A program made the translations under genes and the position numbers. The notes beneath the pieces are model-generated. The model saw only the letters and a list, made by a program, of their open reading frames with translations. It was not told where the DNA came from and did no database searches. Shown one piece after another: positions 1 through 7,083 of a DNA stretch of 37,088 bases (position 1 is its first letter; every line of letters begins with the position of its first letter). The stretch lies in assembly GCA_024637155.1 (NCBI GenBank), contig JAGXFR010000016.1, positions 1 through 37,088 on the forward strand, given 5' to 3'. This DNA is from Burkholderiaceae bacterium (GTDB taxonomy: Bacteria; Pseudomonadota; Gammaproteobacteria; Burkholderiales; Burkholderiaceae_E).

Positions 1-1230
1 CGCGCGATGAGCATGGTCTACACCACGTTGCTGTCGATCGTGCCGCTGTTCGCGCTGAGCTTCTCGGTGCTCAAGGCGTTTGGTGTGCACAACCAGATTC
101 AGCCGCTGCTCTCGAAGTTGTTCGAGCCGCTCGGCGACAAGGGCGTCGAAGTGGCGCAGCGCATCGCTGAATTCATCGAGAACATGAACGTCGGCGTGCT
201 GGGCGCCCTCGGTCTGACGCTGCTGCTCTACACCGCGCTCTCGCTGATGCAGAAGATCGAGGAGTCGCTCAACTTCGTCTGGCACATCGAGCATCCCCGC
301 CGCCTGGGCGAACGCTTCAGCCGCTATCTGAGCGCGCTGACGGTCGGGCCGATCCTGGTGTTCTCGGCGCTGGGGCTGACCGCCACGGTGATGAACATCG
401 AGGCCGTTCGCCAGTTGCTGGCGCTGGGCCCCTTGGGTCTGATGGTGCAGGTGGTCGGCCGCCTGATCCCCTATCTGTTGGTCATTTCGGCCTTCACTTT
501 CATCTACCTGTTCATTCCGAATGCGCGCGTGCGTTTCGGCCCGGCACTGGTCGGCGGCGTGATCGGTGGCATCGCATGGCAGACCGCGGGCTGGCTCTTC
601 GCGTATTTTGTCGCGTCATCGACCAAGTACGCGGCGATCTATTCGGGTTTCGCCATTCTGGTGCTGTTCATGATCTGGCTGTATGTGAGCTGGCTGGTGC
701 TGCTGTTCGGCGCCAGTGCCGCCTTCTACGTACAGCACCCCGAGTACCTGTATCTCAGCGCCGGCGAGCCGCGACTGAGCAACCGCGCGCGCGAGCAGCT
801 TGCGCTGTCGACAATGAACCTGGTGGTGGGCCGATTCATCGCCGGCGAGCCCGCCGTTTCGCTGCCGGAGTTCGCGCAACTGCTGGGCGTCCCGATGCAT
901 GTGCTGAACCCGGTTCTCGATGCGCTGGAGCGGCGCGAACTGCTCGTACAAAGCACGGGCGACCCGCCGCTTTTCCTGCCCGGACGCGACCCCGCGCTGA
1001 TCAGCGTGGCTCAGGTGCTCGAGGCCGTGCGCAGCGCTGGCGAAGACCATTTCCTTTCGCCCGATGAGCTGCCGACGTCGCCGCCGGTCGATCAGGTGCT
1101 CGAGAAGATGCACTCGGCCGTCGAATCTGCGGTCGGCTGCATCAGCCTGCGTGAGCTGGCGACCCAGGGGACGACGCCGGTGGCGTCGGATTCCGTTACG
1201 GAAGCGGTACCGCAAGAATCGCGTTTCTGA
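1..1230 (+). CDS. YihY/BrkB-family inner-membrane protein (5' end outside window)
   Basis: Integral membrane protein of the YihY/virulence-factor-BrkB family, whose molecular function is not settled. The visible part opens inside the first conserved segment (SMVYTTLLSIVPLFAL), which in the family lies well after the N-terminus, and the frame is open to base 1. The ATG at base 7 is therefore probably internal and the true start lies upstream. Hydrophobic helices follow at about residues 8-25, 60-80, 110-130, 145-170, 180-200 and 210-240. The motif around KYAAIYSGFAILVLFMIWLYVSW is the family hallmark. The roughly 140-residue C-terminal tail is soluble and looks like a winged-helix region (LPEFAQLLGVPMHVLNPVLDALERR), as in the longer proteobacterial members. 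Family assignment is secure; no specific activity can be inferred. Confidence 0.88.
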   Translation, partial: RAMSMVYTTLLSIVPLFALSFSVLKAFGVHNQIQPLLSKLFEPLGDKGVEVAQRIAEFIENMNVGVLGALGLTLLLYTALSLMQKIEESLNFVWHIEHPRRLGERFSRYLSALTVGPILVFSALGLTATVMNIEAVRQLLALGPLGLMVQVVGRLIPYLLVISAFTFIYLFIPNARVRFGPALVGGVIGGIAWQTAGWLFAYFVASSTKYAAIYSGFAILVLFMIWLYVSWLVLLFGASAAFYVQHPEYLYLSAGEPRLSNRAREQLALSTMNLVVGRFIAGEPAVSLPEFAQLLGVPMHVLNPVLDALERRELLVQSTGDPPLFLPGRDPALISVAQVLEAVRSAGEDHFLSPDELPTSPPVDQVLEKMHSAVESAVGCISLRELATQGTTPVASDSVTEAVPQESRF

Positions 1231-1253
1231 TGGCCCGCCGTCCAACGCCGCGT

Positions 1254-1613
1254 CTACTTCGCGCCCGGTTTCATTTCCACCAGAATCGCGTGGGACGGCG
1301 TGTTGCCGATGTTCTCGCCGATGTGTGTCTGGTCGTCCGAATACAGCACGTCCCCCGCCTTGAACTCGCGCATGATGGCTTTTCCATCAGGCAGGTGAAT
1401 CTTGCGCTTGAAAGGGGAGAGCGCATACAGCACGAAGGCGGGATGATGGTGCTGGTGTGTCGTTTCCCCGGGCAGATCGCGATACTCCAGCACCCGGACC
1501 CGGTCGTTCTCGAGCAGCATCCTGTACTTGTCTCCGTCGGTCTTGACGGGGTCCTGTGCCATCGCGGTCACCGTCGTCAGAGAAAACACCAGGCAGCAGA
1601 ATCGTCGCAACAT
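1254..1613 (-). CDS. small secreted cupin-like protein
   Basis: Predicted exported protein of 119 residues with a single cupin-type beta-barrel; ligand unknown. Residues 1-19 form a signal peptide (MLRRFCCLVFSLTTVTAMA, then QD). The barrel has a histidine cluster (THQHHHPAF, about residues 45-52) and a later GDVLYSDDQTHIGEN strand, the usual places for cupin metal ligands. I chose the start at 1613 because GAGGAG sits 8 bases upstream and the signal peptide begins cleanly there. The frame stays open upstream, and an ATG at 1694 has a nearly identical ribosome-binding context, so a 146-residue form is possible. It converges on the YihY-type gene with only 23 bases between stops and is divergent from the secreted protein at 1804. 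Confidence 0.7.
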   Translation of the reverse strand: MLRRFCCLVFSLTTVTAMAQDPVKTDGDKYRMLLENDRVRVLEYRDLPGETTHQHHHPAFVLYALSPFKRKIHLPDGKAIMREFKAGDVLYSDDQTHIGENIGNTPSHAILVEMKPGAK

Positions 1614-1803
1614 GCGTGCACTCCTCGTGGGGTACGGTGGAACAAAACGACCAATCGCCGGCACGATGACATGGTTCCCGGATTCCGCTGTCATGCACGC
1701 GCTCCTCGTGTGGAATTGACCCTGATGTTGACCGGGCTGGCGCGTCGGGCAGATGATTTTCTTCATCTGCTCCGCGTCAACCTTTCACAAACGAGCCGCG
1801 ATC

Positions 1804-2253
1804 ATGTCCGCGATCCGCCTGCGGGAGTTTTCTCTCGGTCTCGTCCTGTCCCTGCTGCTCGCGCCTGGCGCGCATGCGCTCGATGAAGACGGCGCGAAAC
1901 TCGTCATCAGCAAGTTCCTCGCCGGGCAGAACGGCCCGATCGGATCGGCGTCGGAAGCGCAGCACGTGATCCACGATCTCGACGGCGACGGCCGACCCGA
2001 CATCGTGCTGATGTGGAACGTGCTCGGGGCGACCTGGTTCTATCCCAGGCTGACGATCTTCCTGGATCAGGGCCGCAGCGATCGCGTGTTGACCGCCGAC
2101 CTGAAAGGCATGACTGAAAAGCTCAGCGTCGCGGGTCGGTCGATCACCGTCGACACACTGATGCCCGGTCCGGGTGACGCGCGTTGCTGCCCGACGGCGA
2201 AGAAGCAGATTCGCTTTCGCTGGGCGGGCGGCAAGCTCACGGCGTTGAAGTAG
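1804..2253 (+). CDS. small secreted protein with an FG-GAP/calcium-loop-like motif
   Basis: Hypothetical exported protein of 149 residues. A signal peptide covers about residues 1-26 (hydrophobic SLGLVLSLLLAPGAHA). The mature part contains HDLDGDGRPDIVLMW, an Asp-rich loop of the DxDxDGxxD type found in FG-GAP and dockerin-like calcium sites. Such a loop binds Ca2+ in known families; binding here is inferred. A Cys pair (ARCCPTAKK) lies near the C-terminus. The ATG at 1804 was preferred over the upstream in-frame start at 1753 because the signal peptide starts there. The 3' end overlaps the convergent DUF1847 gene by 17 bases. I do not recognise a functional family. Confidence 0.65.
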   Translation: MSAIRLREFSLGLVLSLLLAPGAHALDEDGAKLVISKFLAGQNGPIGSASEAQHVIHDLDGDGRPDIVLMWNVLGATWFYPRLTIFLDQGRSDRVLTADLKGMTEKLSVAGRSITVDTLMPGPGDARCCPTAKKQIRFRWAGGKLTALK

Positions 2254-2953
2254 TCTGTTTTTTCTGGAGGGCTCGCGCCGGCTTGCTCGGCAACTTGTCG
2301 GGCTTGAGCGGCCCCCAGACGCGACGAAAGTAGGTGTCCGCGAGATGCAGCGCGCCCACCGGATTGTGCGCCAGCACGCGATCCTTGGTCACCAGGGTCG
2401 TCACCAGGCCCTCGGCGTGCCGAATGAACAGGCTGTCGTGCCCGACGCACAGGCCCATGATCACGTTGAGTTCGCAGCCGGCCCGGTTGAGCAACTGAGC
2501 TTGCGAAATCGGATTGCACATCGGCTCGAAGGAGCCGGGGCGAATCTTCTCCTCGTCCTTCAGGCCCATGTCTTCCTTCGGTACGCCGCCGTTCTTGCAC
2601 GCGATCGACGTCACCTCCAGACCGTGACTCTCGAGGATGGCACTGAAGATGCGCGCCAGATCCACGAAGGAAATGCACATCGCTATTCCCACCTTGCGAA
2701 AGCCCATCTTCGTCGCGAACTTGCAGATCTCCTCCACCCGCGACCATTCGCAGTACCCCTCGCTCTCGACGATCGCCGCGGTCTGCGCAACGCGCAGCGT
2801 GAACGGGTCGGCATAGGCTGTCCACGCGCCGGCGACGCCCTCCGGATCCACCTTGGACGGGCAAAATCCCGGGCCGCGTTCCTCGCCTTCCCCCTGGCGG
2901 CACGCGCGCACCGTGTCCGGGCAGTACGCGCAACCCGGTGTGTCATAGCTCAT
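2237..2953 (-). CDS. DUF1847 metal-binding protein
   Basis: Cysteine-rich cytoplasmic protein of 238 residues matching the DUF1847 family, whose function is unknown. The N-terminus carries C8, C11, C18 and C31 (CAYCPDTVRAC and FCPSK), a likely metal or Fe-S site. The core shows the family's segments in order: KVGIAMCISF, the ACKNGG loop, MCNPISQAQLLN, GLCVGHDSLF and LVTKDRVLAHNPVGALH. These repeated Cys positions fit a redox or metal-cluster protein; that is inference. The start at 2953 has GGAG 9 bases upstream. It is the last gene of a minus-strand series that starts with the oxidase-like protein at 5413. I recall the family mostly from anaerobes, so its presence here is slightly unexpected. 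Confidence 0.85.
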   Translation of the reverse strand: MSYDTPGCAYCPDTVRACRQGEGEERGPGFCPSKVDPEGVAGAWTAYADPFTLRVAQTAAIVESEGYCEWSRVEEICKFATKMGFRKVGIAMCISFVDLARIFSAILESHGLEVTSIACKNGGVPKEDMGLKDEEKIRPGSFEPMCNPISQAQLLNRAGCELNVIMGLCVGHDSLFIRHAEGLVTTLVTKDRVLAHNPVGALHLADTYFRRVWGPLKPDKLPSKPARALQKKQTTSTP

Positions 2954-3013
2954 TGCTGAAATCTCCGTCTGACTTGGGCGCCTTGTGCGCGCCGCTCAGG
3001 CGTTAATGTAGTG

Positions 3014-4000
3014 TCAAATGCGGTCGCGCGCTGCGGACGGCTGTTTGGCGTTTGCTGCGGCAGCGAGCGTTCTGACTCTGCGTGCCTCGTAGGCCTTCAT
3101 GTGTGTGTAGGCGATGCCCAGCAGCGAGAGCTTGCCGGGACCCTGGTCTGCGTCGCCGCGCCGACGCAGCAGGTCGCCTGCGATATGGTCCGCTTCGATC
3201 GGGGCATTGCCCTCGATGTCGCGCATCATCGAGGCATTCAGCGTCGAGCCCGGCGCCGTCAGCGCGGCCCGGGTCTGCGCCAGGAAGGCGGCGCGCGGCG
3301 CGAAACCCTCGGCCTCGGCAATGGCAGCGCACTCTCCAAGCAGAGACCGAATCAACTCGTCGCCGCCCGGTGCGGCCAGGATGTCGCCCACGGGCGCGCG
3401 CATCAGACAGGTGATGCCGGCCAGCGTCGTCAGGAACACCCACTTCTCCCACATGTCGTGCAGGATGCGTGCGCTCGGGCGGGCGTCGAAACCGGCGCCC
3501 ACCAGAACGCCGGCGAGCCGCTGCACGCGATCCGAAAGTCCCCCGTCGCGCTCACCGAAAGCAAGCGAGTGCGTGTCGTTGAGGTGCACCACGGCGCGCT
3601 CGGCATTGAGCGTCGCCCCGATCGCACACAGGCCGCCGAGCACGCGCGCGGGTCCGAAGCGCGCATCGAGCAGGTCCAGGTGCCGCATGCCGTTGAGCAG
3701 CGGCAGGATCATGGTCTCGGGTCCGACCGCGGGCGCGAAGGCATCGATGGCCGCCGCGAGGTCGTAGGCCTTGCAGCTCAGCACGACGACATCGAAGGGC
3801 GCGCGCAGCTCTTGCGCGAGGATCGTCGCCGGCTCGCGCAGCGTGACGTCCCCGTACGCGCTCTGAATGATCAGGCCGCCCGCGGCCAACTGCGCCGCAC
3901 GTCCGGGCCGGACCAGGAAGGTGACGTCGCGACCGGCCTGCATCAGCCGACCACCGAAATAACCGCCGACCGCGCCGGCGCCGACCACGAGAACGCGCAT
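3014..4000 (-). CDS. panE: 2-dehydropantoate 2-reductase family protein (PanE/ApbA-like)
   Basis: NADPH-dependent reductase family that converts ketopantoate to pantoate in pantothenate/CoA synthesis. The N-terminal Rossmann fold begins VLVVGAGAVGGYFGGRL (GxGxxG at about residues 7-12). The C-terminal helical domain has DMWEKWVFLTTLAGITCLMR, with the family's conserved lysine, and SMMRDIEGNAPIEADHI, which carries the conserved acidic substrate-contact region. The length of 328 residues is normal. The start at 4000 is set by the Rossmann motif and by AAAGGA 8-13 bases upstream; the longer open frame ahead of it is antisense to nothing known and lies in the 3' end of the hydrolase gene. Many bacteria carry several paralogues of this family acting on other 2-keto acids, so the panE symbol is tentative. 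Confidence 0.82.
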   Translation of the reverse strand: MRVLVVGAGAVGGYFGGRLMQAGRDVTFLVRPGRAAQLAAGGLIIQSAYGDVTLREPATILAQELRAPFDVVVLSCKAYDLAAAIDAFAPAVGPETMILPLLNGMRHLDLLDARFGPARVLGGLCAIGATLNAERAVVHLNDTHSLAFGERDGGLSDRVQRLAGVLVGAGFDARPSARILHDMWEKWVFLTTLAGITCLMRAPVGDILAAPGGDELIRSLLGECAAIAEAEGFAPRAAFLAQTRAALTAPGSTLNASMMRDIEGNAPIEADHIAGDLLRRRGDADQGPGKLSLLGIAYTHMKAYEARRVRTLAAAANAKQPSAARDRI

Positions 4001-4053
4001 CTCCAGGATCCTTTCAGGTTGCGGGAGCAACCGAATCCTAGCGCACAGTTCGA

Positions 4054-4977
4054 TTACGCGAGGTGCTTCCGGAAATGCGCGATTGTGCGCTCCCATGACA
4101 ACTTTGCAGCCGCTTCGTCGTAGCGCGGCGTCGAATTGTTGTGGAAACCGTGCTGCGTGCCCGGGTAGACATGCACCGCGTAGGGCACGCCAGCGGCCTT
4201 GAGCGCGGCCTCGAAGGCGGGGTAGGTGGCGTTGATCCGCTCGTCGTTTTCCGCGAGGTGGCACACAAGCGGCGCCCGGATCTTCGCCACGCTGGCCGTG
4301 TCGGCCGCGACACCGTAGTAGGGGACCCCGGCGTGCATGTCGGCGCCCAGCGCGGCGGCGAGATAATTGACGATCCCGCCGCCGTAGCAGAAACCCGTGA
4401 CGCCCAGCTTGCCGGTGGACAGCTTGTGGGTTTTGAGGAAGCGCGCGCTGTTGAGCAGGTCGGTGCGCAACTTCGTCTGGTCGAGGCCCGCCTGCAGTGT
4501 GCGGCCGTCGTCGTCGTTGCCCGGATAGCCACCCACCGGGAAGAGTCCGTCGGGAGCCAGCGCGAGAAATCCTTCCGCCGCGAGCCGCCGCGCAACGTCC
4601 TCAATGTAGGGGTTGAGCCCGCGGTTCTCATGTACCACCAGCACCGCCGGAAAGGAGCCCGGCCCGGTGGGCTGCACGAGATAGCCGCGCATGGTGCCGG
4701 AGTTCCCTCCCGGTGATGGGTAGCTTGCATAGGTCGCCTTGATGCGCGGATCGGTAAAGGAAACGGTCTGCGCCTGCGCGTAGCGCGGCAGCAGCGCCTG
4801 CGCCATCAGCAGCCCGGCTCCCGCCAGTCCGGCGATTGATCCCGCGCGCTTGAGAAACTCGCGCCGGTCGATGCGGCCGTGGCAGTACTCGTCATAGAGA
4901 TCGTAGACGCGTTGATCGATCTCCAACTGGGTGATGCCCTGCGGCACGGGTCGTTCGCGAAGTTGCTGCTCGGTCAT
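4054..4977 (-). CDS. Tat-exported dienelactone hydrolase family protein
   Basis: Alpha/beta hydrolase of the dienelactone hydrolase (carboxymethylenebutenolidase) family, 307 residues. The catalytic triad is visible: C197 in GFCYGGG, D245 in AENDERIN and H276 in TQHGFHN; E117 in VVHENRG is the usual partner of the cysteine. A 37-residue N-terminal extension precedes a twin-arginine signal (R38-R39-EFLKRAGSIAGLAGAG) ending in AQAQ, so the folded enzyme is predicted to be exported to the periplasm. The start at 4977 has an ideal AGGAGG 7 bases upstream; an ATG at 5001 has none. Family members hydrolyse lactones and small esters; the natural substrate here is unknown. It sits between an oxidase-like membrane protein and the PanE-like gene, all in one direction, so co-transcription is likely. 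Confidence 0.88.
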   Translation of the reverse strand: MTEQQLRERPVPQGITQLEIDQRVYDLYDEYCHGRIDRREFLKRAGSIAGLAGAGLLMAQALLPRYAQAQTVSFTDPRIKATYASYPSPGGNSGTMRGYLVQPTGPGSFPAVLVVHENRGLNPYIEDVARRLAAEGFLALAPDGLFPVGGYPGNDDDGRTLQAGLDQTKLRTDLLNSARFLKTHKLSTGKLGVTGFCYGGGIVNYLAAALGADMHAGVPYYGVAADTASVAKIRAPLVCHLAENDERINATYPAFEAALKAAGVPYAVHVYPGTQHGFHNNSTPRYDEAAAKLSWERTIAHFRKHLA

Positions 4978-5008
4978 CCGTTTCCCTCCTGTCTGACTCA
5001 TCGGTTCT

Positions 5009-5413
5009 TCAACTGTGGGCCGTGTGCTTCCACAGGTTGATCGCGAAGCACACGAATGCGATCCCCATCGCGATGGACGCCAGCGCGAGGACCGGCTCGA
5101 TCGACTCATTGCCGCTCACGAACATCGCCAGCGTCACCATCTGAATCGGCAGCGCAATGTTGTGCAGCCAGAAATGAATCCTGGCCAGCGTAGTCTCGCC
5201 CGCCGCCGGAGCACTGCGGTACCAGAGTCCGAACAAGCCCATGCTGGACCAGCCGAGCAGGTTCAGGTGAACATGAAGGGGCTTGAAGGTGTAGTCGTGG
5301 CTGGCCGCCATTACGATGCCCAGGCTCACGCCAAGCAAGGCGTAAAGGATTGCGAGACGCAGGAAGCGATTGCCGATGTGGACCTCCTCGTTGGCGGTTT
5401 CGGATCGGTGCAT
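5009..5413 (-). CDS. small membrane protein resembling a fragment of heme-copper oxidase subunit I
   Basis: Predicted four-helix membrane protein of 134 residues. Helices lie at roughly FLRLAILYALLGVSLGIVMAA, HVHLNLLGWSSMGLFGLWYRS, HFWLHNIALPIQMVTLAMFVSG and the C-terminal LASIAMGIAFVCFAINLWKH. The HVHLNLLGW and HFWLHN segments resemble heme-coordinating helices of heme-copper oxidase subunit I, and short stand-alone proteins of this type occur in proteobacteria. With only four helices it cannot be a complete oxidase subunit. The start is uncertain: ATGs at 5437 and 5413 are in frame and neither has a clear ribosome-binding site. I chose 5413 because a TACACT element at 5452-5457 would leave almost no leader for 5437. 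The dienelactone hydrolase starts 31 bases after the stop. Confidence 0.6.
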   Translation of the reverse strand: MHRSETANEEVHIGNRFLRLAILYALLGVSLGIVMAASHDYTFKPLHVHLNLLGWSSMGLFGLWYRSAPAAGETTLARIHFWLHNIALPIQMVTLAMFVSGNESIEPVLALASIAMGIAFVCFAINLWKHTAHS

Positions 5414-5723
5414 CCGCGCGACGGCGAGTCGCGGCATGGATGCAGCGGGAAAGTGTAGACGTCGGATCGGGCCCGCCCGCGCTAAGCCGTACCTGTCGTG
5501 CGGTCACAGGGCACAAAGACGATGGGGCCCGCTCTCGCCAGCGGCGCGGCTGGCGCAGGCAGGGAATCCACACCCCGCCAAAATGGTCAACGCGCTGCGC
5601 GCCAAGGGCATAACGATCACTCCCGATGCCGCCAGGAAGCCAGGTGACAAATGGCGTCTTTGGCGTATGGCCGCGTGATACGCTTGCCTCTGGAACACGA
5701 CCGCAGGTTCAACTACGAGTTCG
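5414..5723. other. intergenic stretch without a clear gene
   Basis: This 310-base stretch separates the divergent oxidase-like and thioesterase genes. I find no RNA gene. A TACACT element on the minus strand (5452-5457) could be a -10 box for the leftward genes but lacks a matching -35. A 31-codon plus-strand reading frame from an ATG at 5583 to a stop at 5678 (beginning MVNALRAKGI, ending KWRLWRMAA) has protein-like composition. It is too short and unfamiliar to call, and may be a remnant of a lost gene. Confidence 0.4.
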
Positions 5724-6134
5724 ATGGCCAGCAAAGCAGAATTGGCGGAGTTCCTGGCAAAGGAGTTTCCCCAGACCAAGTGCACGGTCGCAGCGGTCGG
5801 CGGCAGGGCGGCGACCGTCCGGCACGAGATCGGCGTGCACGAATTGCGCCCGGGCGGAACTGTCTCCGGCCCCGTGCTGATGGCCGTTGCCGACGTCGCG
5901 CTCTACGTGGCGATTCTCGGCGAAATCGGCATCGTGCCGCTCGTCGTGACCACCAACCTCAGCATCCATTTCATGCGCAAGCCCGCGGCCGAACGAGCCA
6001 TCGTCGGTGTCTGCCAGTTGATGAAAATGGGCAAGTCGCTCGTCGTCGGGGAGGTGTCGCTGTATTCGGAGGGGTTGGACGAGCCGGTGGCCCACGTGGT
6101 CGGCACCTACTCGATCCCGCCGCGCGGCGCGTGA
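5724..6134 (+). CDS. PaaI-family hotdog-fold thioesterase
   Basis: Single hotdog-domain protein of 136 residues, of the PaaI/YdiI acyl-CoA thioesterase type, which hydrolyses acyl- or aryl-CoA in the cytosol. The central motif GGTVSGPVLMAVADVALYVAIL corresponds to the long helix with the conserved G-x-x-x-x-x-x-D element. The later strands, TTNLSIHFMRKP and GKSLVVGEVSLYSEG, are typical of the family. No specific substrate can be read from the sequence. The ATG at 5724 has only a weak ribosome-binding site. The stop is immediately followed by the broken end of the opposite-strand transglycosylase gene, so the two were probably brought together by a rearrangement. Confidence 0.82.
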   Translation: MASKAELAEFLAKEFPQTKCTVAAVGGRAATVRHEIGVHELRPGGTVSGPVLMAVADVALYVAILGEIGIVPLVVTTNLSIHFMRKPAAERAIVGVCQLMKMGKSLVVGEVSLYSEGLDEPVAHVVGTYSIPPRGA

Positions 6135-6788
6135 GTTCGCTGCGCTGCGAGGTCGGCGCCAGCCGCGGCGCTCGCCGTGCGACTCGTCGAGCCGGCGCAG
6201 TGCCTGGTCGGCCAACGCCTTGGCGAAGCGATCCAACTCGACGGCCGGGTTGCGCATCGGAAAGCGCGGGTCCAGAAGTTCGCGGTTCTCGATGAAGAGC
6301 AGCGAATCGACGAGCAGCGGCGGAATCGAATCGAAGCCCTCGTAAGTGCGCTCCGGGTAGCGTGCCACTGCCATCGGCTGTCCGCGGCAGTCACGAAGTT
6401 CCAGTCCGGCCTGCGTCTTCTCGTCGTACGTGGCGAACAAGCCCCGGTCGATGAACTCGATCATCCTGGGCGACATGCGGGCCTGGGCCGAGATGGTGAA
6501 CTCCTGGCGAGCCAGACGCTGCACGAGTTCGGGCAACTGCTGATAGCCAAGTCGCTCGTCGAAGGGTCCCACGCTTGGGAAGCGGATCGCCGGGCTGGGT
6601 CCCGGTTCGACTTCATAGTGCGTTTCGGACGCCAGGCGGCTGAGCCAATGCGCCTGCCGGCGCGACGTTCGCACCTCGTCCACCACCGCCCAGGTGATGC
6701 CGAGTACGAGCGCAAGCAGCCCGGCAGCGAATATCCAACGGGCGAAGCGCTTCCACCATGACGAACGCTGCGCGACTGACGTGACCAT
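6135..6788 (-). pseudogene. 3'-truncated family-51 transglycosylase (penicillin-binding-protein-like)
   Basis: N-terminal part of a long transglycosylase-domain protein related to PBP1 peptidoglycan glycosyltransferases. From the start at 6788 it has a membrane anchor (about residues 15-36), a family-specific region (VEPGPSPAIRFPSVGPFDERLGY, QARMSPRMIEFIDRGLF) and the beginning of the GT51 domain (FDSIPPLLVDSLLFIENRELLD, then RNPAVELDRFAKALADQALRRLD). The Glu in FIENREL is at the catalytic position. Intact members continue with a GGSTLATQIEK-type motif and several hundred more residues. Here similarity stops near base 6180 and the frame runs on only as the antisense of the thioesterase gene. 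The catalytic domain is therefore incomplete and the protein should be inactive. The start has a weak GGAA site 1-4 bases ahead. Confidence 0.72.
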
Positions 6789-6866
6789 TTCCAGAGTGCA
6801 GCGAGGAATGCAACCGCACCGATTGTGCGGCGCAGTGCCAAGCGCGTGCGACGGAAGCGCCGCGTG

Positions 6867-6917
6867 GTCGTGCAGCGCAAAGTCGTTCTTGGCGAGATCG
6901 ATGGCAAACGTAGAGAA
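6867..6917 (-). mobile_element. possible 5' remnant of an IS110-family transposase
   Basis: On the minus strand, about 17 codons read FSTFAIDLAKNDFALHD. IS110-family (DEDD) transposases begin with a segment like GIDLAKNVFQLHGVD, which includes the first catalytic Asp. Agreement in IDLAKN-F-LH is hard to explain by chance in a stretch that otherwise has no gene. No ATG is in the right place and similarity fades after LHD. It is a short dead remnant at most. It lies in the 295-base space between the truncated transglycosylase and the ion channel, which otherwise contains nothing I recognise. Confidence 0.4.
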
Positions 6918-7083
6918 TAGCCGTGGATCTTCCCCTTTCGGCGGTGAGTTGAGAAGAGAACTGCACCTCCCGTCGTGGCACTCGGTGCCGTACCCCGCCA
7001 TAGCGCGGGCACGTCGGGACGGGGAGGTCCCTTTCATTTCTTAGGCGGCAGGGCTTCCGGCGGTTCGGAGGCGAGGAGATCCG

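Noticed and set aside
5709..6134. Extension of the truncated transglycosylase frame through the thioesterase gene
   Set aside because: After about base 6180 the translation has no similarity to the family and is simply the complement of the thioesterase codons.
7016..7034. GGGAC/GTCCC stem with following T-rich bases upstream of the ion channel
   Set aside because: The 5-pair stem is weak and does not follow any intact plus-strand gene.
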